Below are positions 10,801 to 19,800 of a stretch of 64,000 bases of DNA, in pieces. The position numbers and the translations under genes are program-made. The DNA comes from Gavia stellata (lineage: Eukaryota > Chordata > Aves > Gaviiformes > Gaviidae): positions 63,181,686-63,245,685 of the forward strand of contig NC_082599.1 in the NCBI RefSeq assembly GCF_030936135.1, written 5' to 3'. Within the stretch, counting starts at the first letter, position 1, and each line of letters begins with the position of its first letter. The notes below the pieces were generated by a model, which worked only from the letters and a program-made list of their open reading frames with translations, had not been told where the DNA came from and searched no databases.

Positions 10801-13800
10801 TGGCCTGCGCTGAGAGCTTCTGCAGGCATCCTTGAGCATGGAGAGCTCCACGCTGCAGGGCCATCAGCGCCGGCGCTGCCATTGGAATGACCTGCAAATG
10901 GCTGTTCCTCGTGTGTGTGTGTGCTGATGTTGGTGGAGACGTCAGTGAATGATGAGGGTTTGCACCCGGGCGTGCCACCTGGGACTGTGGGGCTGCCTGC
11001 GCACCCCACAGGCTGAGCTGTGCCCACAGATACCTTCAGCAAAGCTGCCTTGCAAAGGGAGGGGTCTTCTAGGGACAGGACATCCTCCATCCTTAAGTGC
11101 TCACAGACAATCAGCAAAACACAGCCACTGCAGCCAAATGGGCCTAGCTAGAGGATCTTTCTGTGGTGTTCTCAGACTCTGGCCCTCCAAAGCATGCCCT
11201 GCCCATCCAATAGCAGTCTGGGGACCCGCATCCCTTCTGGCAAGGGGACAGGCCGTCTGGCAGTCCCTTTGGTGAGTGTTTCCAGCTGGGTGCCCAGGAG
11301 ATGAAGGATGGGCATGGCTGAGCCTTTTGCTGACTTGCTGAGGATCTTCCCTCTGGCTAGAGCCTCCCTCCAACCAGGGGATCTGTGGGTGTTGCTTTGC
11401 TCCAGGGCTTGGGGAGGCTCTGCTTTGGGAGCAGGGCAAAGGAAAGAGCCAGCTTCTCCTCCACATCTGTCGGGCTGGGCGTGCTGCTGCCAGGGCTGGC
11501 ATCGAGCACAGCCCTGCTGAAGGGCACGTTCCTCACCATGGCACGCCAGCAGCATTTGGGCCCTGGGGGACCGTGCAGACAAGCAGTGTCTCTTTCTGCT
11601 CCCAGGCTTCCTAGTCCTTCCCAGGGTCTGGGAAGTGGTTCCCGAGCTGGGTCTGGCCATTTTTGTCCTCCTTCAGGAGGTCAGTGCTCCTGGGAGGTTG
11701 GCGCAGGAGCACTGGTGAGGCCATGCCTGAGCCTTGTCGGTCGGGAGCTGAGAGTAACAGGGGTTTTGCCAACTCTGTCTTACAGGTGGCAGGAGGCCTT
11801 TTTGCCTGGGTAACACCGGAGGAAGGAGCTCTTCGAGCCCTGTGTGTGGACATCCTGGGCTCGCTGGACGTCTCTCTGAGAGGGATGACCAAAGTAAGTC
11901 ACCCTGTGCCCTGCTGCTGTGGCCACTTCTTGCCTTCAGGACATTTTTCTTCATGCTTCCCCATGCTGTGAACCTCTCCCCTCACATGTGCTGAAGCACA
12001 CAAGGCTCAGGGAACCGCAGACTGTCACTTTTGTCTTTGAGCTGAATAGAAATGCTGATGTGGTGAATTGCCCGGTTCTTCTCTGCAGCTCCTGTGGCCG
12101 AGGTTGCTGCAGTACGTAGTGCCAGCCCAGTACAGCGGCATGCTGATCCCGCTCTCCCGCTGTCTCCGAGCCCTAGTTGAGAGACGGGAGAGCACAGGGT
12201 GTGAAGAAGACGAGGAGGAGCCTGACGCCGTGGACTCCCAGGAGCGAGGTAGAAGCTAATGGGTTCAGCCAGGGGCTTGGCCAGTCTGTGTCTACATGCA
12301 CCCTGCCAGCCCTCAGCAGAAGCCTGGGAGAACCAAAGGGCGGAGCCAGGCTCTGCTGCTGGGCATGAGGGGCTCTGCCCTGCATTGCCCCTTGCCCAGC
12401 GCAGAGGCCTGCCTCTCCTGCTCGCAGCACTCTCCTGGCGAGCCGGGGCCCATTCCTGGCCATGCTGGAGCTGCCTTCGTCCCGTGCTGGGCAGCCCTGG
12501 GGATTTCTCCCGGGTCAGCGCCGTGGCAGCACAGCTGCTCTCAGCCCTCAGCCCTGTGCAGGGCATCGGAGGCGCGATGGGCAGGGCACGGAGGGGGCTT
12601 GTTGGCTCACCCAGCCTTTCTTCCTCCCCACAGCCCGGCTGCCGGCTCCCCAGGCCCTGCTGGCTCGACTGCTGGTGAGTAGTGGGGCCCGGGGGAAAGA
12701 GCTTTTCTGGCCAGGGGTGGTGGGGGAGCCCAGGGCAGAGATGCTGTTGAGGCCCGTGCCGGGATCCCCCAAGGAGGAGGCAGTGTGCCTGAGACTGCCT
12801 GGGCCTGTCCGGTATCCCACTCCTTTCTTGGGGCTAGCAGCACCCCGGGTGCAGGAGCGGCATCGAGCTCCCTCCCTCCCTCCCGGGAAAAACTGCAGCT
12901 CTGGTGGCAGGAGTGACCCTTCTCTCCTGCCCTCGCCTAGGTGGTGGCAGCAGCTCCTCACAAGAGCGGCGAACGTGCAGTCGCTGCCTTGCAGCTGCTG
13001 CAGGCCCTGCATGGCAGGATACACCGAGCCTTGGGGGTGGTGTGGACTACCGAGATCCCCCTCCTGCTGCAGTACTTGGAAGGTAAAGTGCGGGTGGGGA
13101 GGGAGAGGCTGGGGGGAGGGAAGGGGGTCAGGAAAATGCAGCTTCCCAGCGTGACGGAGGAGAATTGTCCCCAGTTCCCCAGCACTTGCTCTGCAGCCTT
13201 TCCCCTTCCAGGGAGCCAAAGCTGAGGCTGGGGGCAGCCGTCCCCCAGTGTCGATTTGGCCCAGGGGATGGATGGGGCTGTTGATGTCCTTTTGGAGGGC
13301 AGGTCTTGGCGGCACCCCCATGTCCTGGCCGGGATGGTGTTTGGGGGAGGGACAGGACTGGTGCTCCTGGAGGGGGTGCAGCCCCTGGCTTTGGAGAACC
13401 AAGTTGCCAGGCCAGGCCAGGTTTGCAGCAGCTGTCCTTGGCAATAGCCTGGGAGAAGAGCTGCAAATCAGTGGCCCTGACAAATGTTCCTGGGATCCCT
13501 CCTGTGTCTTTGGCCTCACAAGGGCTTTGGTGTAGGTGCTTGTAGGCCCTTTCTAGCCTGATGGCCTGGGAATGTTGGGAGGTCTGACCGCAGAGGAGAC
13601 CACAGGGCTCGTCTTTGGTGTGAGCTTAAATAGCAGCGAGGGCTTTTGCTTCCCCTTGCTTTCTAGGGAAAACCAAGAGGTCCCTGGACTCTGCAGAGTG
13701 GGAGCATCGTGTGCTCAAGGTACAGCATCCTTGGGGGGTGTCACAAATAGAGGGGGAGAAGAGGGAACAGACAAAGTTGTGGGAGGAAGCTCGGGGCTGC

Positions 13801-16800
13801 CTGTGTAGGCAGCAGGAGGTGGGGGCACCTCCTGAGTGCCCTGTGCCTCCCCCCGCAGTAGGTGCCTGCCCACTCAGAGGAGCTGCTGTCTGCACCCGTG
13901 CCACAGCTGATGGCTAATGCCCTCTATCGCTGTGGCACACGCCTTAGCACTGCCTCCTCCTCTATGTCTGGCATGCCGGGAGGGTCTCGCCTGAGGTGTT
14001 AGGGGAAGAGGGAGGCTGGTGAAAAGAGGGCTGGGTGGGGCAGGGGAAGAGTCTGCCGTTCCCAGTAGCTCCCCCCAGCAGTGTCCCGGGACATGCGAGC
14101 GTAGAAAGCATCCTGGCCAAGGGCAGGGGAACACTCGCTTCCTCTCTGTTCCCCACAGTTCCTGCGAGCGTCGCTGGAGCCCATCGAGGACAGGGCCTGG
14201 ACCATGGGCCTGAGCCAGGAGCTGAGCCAGCAGCTGGGCAGCTCTGCCCCCGGCTCCTGGGAGAAGGTGTGTCTCCTGCCCCGCGCCAGGGCTGGGGCTC
14301 TGCCCACGCAGGCGGTTTTCATTGCTTCCCCTTCTCTTGCCCCCAAAATGCGCCTCCCTGGGCTACTCCAGTGGCTGGCTACCACCAGGGGTGGTCGGGT
14401 CTGTCTGGGGCCAGACCTTTCCTGACAGGTCGGTCCATGACCACATCTCGGACGTGGCCTCTTCTCTTGCAGCTTTTCCTGTACAAGGCCCTTGGGACAG
14501 TGCTGGCAGCTTGTCAGGATCTCAGACACGTCCAAGGGCAGGTGCTGAGGTTCCTGCAGGAGACAAACCCTGTGCAGCTGTCTGAAGCCCAGGTGAGGTG
14601 ATGTTCCTGTCCTGCGCATCCCCTGCCTGTTCCTGGGGGAGAGGCAGGGCTGCTCCAGACCTCGATTTCCTCCATGCTGCCATTTCCCCCTTGCCGCAAT
14701 GTCCTGCCTGGCCGTTGTTGCTGGCCATGGCCCAGTGCCTGGGCTGGAGCCAACTCCCTGTTTCTCTGTGGTTGCAGGGAATGATTTCTGTTGTGTCCCA
14801 CACGGCTGAGAGCCACTTCCATCTGGTCTTGGACACGGTGAACATGTTCTCCAGGGCTTTCACCAGAGGCTGGTTTTATCAGACTTCCATGGGCTGGAAG
14901 GTAAAGGAGCCAGGGTTTCCCTGTTTGGCTTTCCTTTTTTGGCCTTCTTTCACTTCTACACCTGCAGCAGCCAAGTTGTGGCAGCTGCCTTGAGATAAGC
15001 ATTCGTGTAAGAGCTAGCCGAGACCTCTGTTTCAGAGGGGACGTCCTGGCATTGGGGCCTCTGAGGTGTCTTTGGAGAGGAGGGGGTTTGACACCGGGTG
15101 GATCAGAGCCACCCAGCTGGGGCAGCTGCAGCGGTTGCTTGCTTGCAGCCACCTTGCCCCTGACTTAACTTCAGCAGGAGCTGGCGACAAGGGGGTGGGC
15201 ACGGTGTGACACTCTGACCCTTCCCCAAAGCTGAGGGCCAAGAGCAGGAGCCTGGTGAAGTCTCGCTGGCTCTGCTCCCCACCTGGGGGCTGTGGGGAAG
15301 CCTTTCAGGGCAGGGCAGGGCCCTACAGAGAGAGCGGTGCAGCCTGGCCTGGGGAGGTGAGCAGAGTGGGCTCATCTGCACCCCTGACGAGCATGGGCTG
15401 CGTGTCTGAGCAGGACCGTGACAGGCTCTGTCAGATACCTTTCCACAGAAAGGTTCCAGGCAGCTCCTCGACCTCTCAAATCAGTGGTAAAAGAGCCAGC
15501 AGTGTGTGCGATGCTGGCTGCACCTCATCCCCATCCCCATGCGAGATCCCCAGCTGTGGGATGGGAACAACTTCTGGCCTTGGAACTCGCAGCTCGAGGA
15601 GTGGCTTGGGGAGCTGCTGGGAGGTGCCCAGGGAAACAAGGAGCTGGTGAGGGTGCGGGGCAGGGCCTGCCGCAGCAGCCTGCCAGAGTCCCGGGGCTGA
15701 CCTCTCAGGGCATCTCTGTTGACACAGGTCCAGCAGTGGCAGAAGATGGAGAGCGCCCAGGCCATTCGTGCTGCTCTGATGCGCACCTACAGCGGCATTG
15801 CACTGCGTGCCCCCAAGGAGCAGCTGCTCACCCGCGTGGATAAAGAAATCGTGGGCAACATCCTGCGGCTCTCCAGAGCTAAACAGAGGGTAGGAGCATG
15901 GGGCACACAGGGCAGGGATGCCTGGGTGTCCCAGCTCCAGCCCCTTGGGGCTGGGGTGCACTGAGGTGGACGGTCCCTTTCTAAAGATCTCCCAAGGAAG
16001 GGTTTGTCCTCAACATCCAGATCCAGCCCCCCATGGGTTTCCCCTGCCCATGCTCTTCTTCCACCTCTCAGCCCTTCAAAGAGTTGAAGGGGTGCTTTGC
16101 TCTCTTTGGCCTCAGGACTTGCAGCTCAAGCTCGCCCTGGTGCAGAGCATCACCGAGGTCAGCTGTGCCATCCAGGCTGTGGGCGACTGCGGCAGCTTTG
16201 AGCTGTCCTTAAAGCAGGAGGCAACGTGGACCTTGCTGGTGAGTGCCTGTAGCCGGGGCGGTCGCACGGGGGAGTTTTGGGCTGTGCCGTCGGACTCGTT
16301 ATTCCAGAGGCACGATGGTCTCTGGGCTTCACGTGAGCTCCTGGAGCTGTGTCCGGAGCTGGTGGGGCTCTTGAGTGCTGGTGCTGGGTGGCTGTGGCTG
16401 GGGAGCAGGGGCCCTCCTGCGGTGCCTTTGGGGATGCGTGGGGGTGCCGGGGCAGTGTCTGCCCAGGCCTGGCAGCAGAACGTGTCCCCAGGGGAGGCGG
16501 GAGGGCCGTCCCGTGCCCCTGCCAACTCTGTGCTTCTCTCTCTGGGACTTGCAGGACTGGATCAAGGGGGAGCCCTGGGACTCCCTGGTGTATGGAGTGT
16601 TCCAGGCCCTGGAGGAGTTGAGGTGAGGTCTGTTCCCCGGGCTGTGGGGACTCCCAGTGTGCCCCATCCCAGCTGGCTGGGGCAGCCCCAGTGGCCTTGA
16701 GCATGGGGCCGGGAGCTGCTGGGGCTGTGGAGTGGGAGGGTGTCCCCCATGTCGGGTGTCTCCCACAGGAAGGGAGCCCCCGGGGTTCCTTAACCTGGGG

Positions 16801-19800
16801 GCAGGGGTTTGCCTGCTGCCTGGGAGGAGGCAGGAATTGCTGGCGCTGAAGGCAGTGCTCGCTGGCGTGGGCGGGGGTGTTGGATTTGGGGCCCTCGATT
16901 AGGAGGAACCCAGGTGTGGTTTGAGCCACTCTGGAGACAGTAAATCTCCTTTGTGTTTTCTCTTCCTTTTTCCTCTGGCCAGCAAGCTGAGGCCACCTCT
17001 GAGGCGGGAGGAAAATCACAAGCTGCTGGCAGTGTGCTGCCAGACTGTCTTGTCCTGTCCTTCCAAGGAGCGGATGAAAAAGGGCAGGAAGACAGTGAGG
17101 GCAGCTGTGAACATGCAGGTACCCGCTGGCCAGTGCCTGCCCACCCCTGGGTCAGGATCCCACCTCAGTGCGCCCCGGCAGCCCCCATGATGCAGAACCT
17201 CAGCTCTGCTTTCCTGCTTTCAGCTTCTGCACAGGAGATGCGTGGAAGATCTAGGCCATCTCCTAGAAACCTTTCTGGAGGCAGAGGTGACCTCTGCCTG
17301 CTTTGATGACGTGGTCCATGTGAGTAGCTGTGCGGCAAGAGGGAAAGTGTTTCAGGGGCAGAGAGTGGAGGCCTTAGAGGGTGTTAGGAGGTGGATACCT
17401 TTCCTGCGGGAACGTGGGGCTTTGGCTCCTTGCTCTGAGGCTGTGCGTCTGGCCGGGGCCAGGGGCTGAGCTGGGGGACGGGAGCGCCCGGCCACTGCAG
17501 CCTCAGGCCAGGCAGAGCAGTGGGCCCTGATGGAGGGAAAGCCCAGAGCCAGCCCTGAGCTGGCTGAGAGCAGCCTGGAGGAAGGCTGGAGTGGGGAGAT
17601 GCCGGCAGGGTAGCAACAGCAGGCTCAGGGCAGAGGCGGCTGGAGGGAGCGAGGCAGTGGAGGCAGCAGTGCCAGTGCTCGGTGGGGCACTGGGAAGGGG
17701 CCAGAGAAGGAGGGAGTTGGAGAGGGATCTCCGGGAGAGAAAGATGCCTGTTGTGAGAGAGATGCACCCTGCCTCAGGTCCTGAAGGGCTGGCTCACCTC
17801 AGCCAACGAATGGGAGCGGGAGAGAGCCCTGCAGGTTTGCACCCACGTGCTGGGAGTGTGCAAGGAGCGATTCAAGCTCATGGTGAGTAGAGCCCCCCCG
17901 CGTGCCCTGGCGCCCTTTTCCCACCATTCATGGCCCCAGAAGGGAGCCCTGCCCAACTGGGTGCTGGGTTTTGGGGCTCCAGGGATTACGGGGCAGCCCT
18001 TCTGCCTGCCCCTCTGCCCAGTCGCTGCTCAGGGAGCAGGATGGGCGATAGAGGCGAGCGGGTGCTGGGGCTGCCTGCGACCCTTTTCCTGCTGCTCTCC
18101 CCTGCAGAGAGGACGTCCTTGCAAGCGGTTCGGCTCCCTGGTGGGATTGCTGGCGACTCTGACCAGCGACTGCCTGGCCACGTCCCGCCAGAGGGCATGG
18201 GTCTGCCTTGGCTACCTTCTCCAAATGCAAGGTAAGGAGAGTGGGCGCTTCCCAGCCTTGCTCAGCCTGATCCTCCCTCCCTTCCCGGCCTGGCACCACT
18301 GGGATCCTGCAGGGCCAGGCCCTGTCCCCAGGAGGGAAGCGGGAGGCAACGTGCTTGGCTGGTTTTGTGCCCCCACCCTGTTAGCCCTCTGCCTCCCTGG
18401 ACATGTCAGGAAGGATCCCTGGGAGAGGGTCGCTGAGTCCCACCTCCGCAGCGCATGTGTGCGGTTGGTCAGGGCCATCCCCCACTGCTGTCTGAGAGCA
18501 GGACATTGCCACCAATGCTGGGGACTGTCCCCCTCCATGTCTGCCCCCCTCCATGTTCCAGGAGAGACAGAGGGTGGTCAGACAACTCGCTCGGATGAGG
18601 CCCCTGACATTCCAGAGGGTGCCTTCCCCCTTGCTCCCTGCCTTGAGCCTGGAGAGACAGGCAGCTCCCCAGGCAAACTATCCAAACTCATCGCCGCCAG
18701 GGAAGAAATCTCCTGCCGAGCACAAGAGAGGAAACCAATTTGCTGCCCAGAGCAAACTGGGCAGGGAAGAGGGATCTGAACTGCAGACCCAGGGCGTGCC
18801 GCAAAGGGTTGTGTTTGAACCGTTTCCTCTTCAGGCAGCAGGGTCTGCCTGTGCTGAGGCAGTCACGGGGAGGTTTCCTGCCTCCCAGAGACGATGGTGG
18901 CCTGTGTGGGAACAGGGGACACAGCTGCTGGGATCAGAGGCCAGTAGCTGCTGAAACCCTGAAGCCCCAACAAATGGTTCAAGGAGGAAGAGGGCTCTTT
19001 CCAGCCCGGGATTTGTCAGCCATTTATCGGGCTCGGGAAATCCTGCTGCACCGAGTTCAGGAGGGCCCTGGGTTTCCCTGTGGCTTTCACTGCCACCCCC
19101 TGCGTTCTCCTTTAGCAGTATCTAGGGCCAGAGGTTGCCTTTCTGTGGGCGTGACTCCCCTTTTCTTCTGGTGGTTGTTCCAGCCAGGACCATGGAGGTG
19201 GTGCCTCAGGCAGATGAGATCAGGTGCCTTGGTGAGGAGCTGAACAGCCCAGACACCGTGCAGACCTGCGCCAAAATAGCAAAGGTAACTGGCCCCAAAA
19301 GAGCGGGGTGGGGGCCCAGCTCCTGGGCTCCTGCACGTCTCCCTGCTCCCCTCCAGCGTCCCTCGCTGTGTCCAGAGCAAGCTGTCCAGGATGGCTGTTG
19401 TTAGCAAGTAGCAGGAGGCTTTGAGACAAGACTGTCCTTCAGGCATGCTGGAGCAGATACCGTATATGTGTGCGTGTGTGATTGCTCTTGTCAGAATACA
19501 AATTTGGTACATAATAAGCAAACAACATGGGGGGCGACACTTCCCAATCGGGTAGCTGCATCAGATGTAAACAGCACTGTATGCATAGCAGGAGGAAAAA
19601 GTGATTGCCCCCTGCACGACTGCCGAACTAACAGTTCTGTCAAGTTTCCTTTCCATTCTGAATTGCTGGAGCAGAGCTGTGACGTGGTCTCTCTTGTTCC
19701 TGACTTCTCTCCAGGCTGTTTGCAAGTGCATCCCTCCAGCGCAGGCTACGGACTTTCTGACTGCGGTCCTGCCCAGCTTGCTGCACGTCACACCCACGTG

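Noticed and set aside
13860-13990. Possible extra MROH exon after CCCGCAG
   Set aside because: The frame required by the preceding exon meets TAG at once, no donor follows the alternative frame, and exons 16 and 17 already join into the conserved family block.
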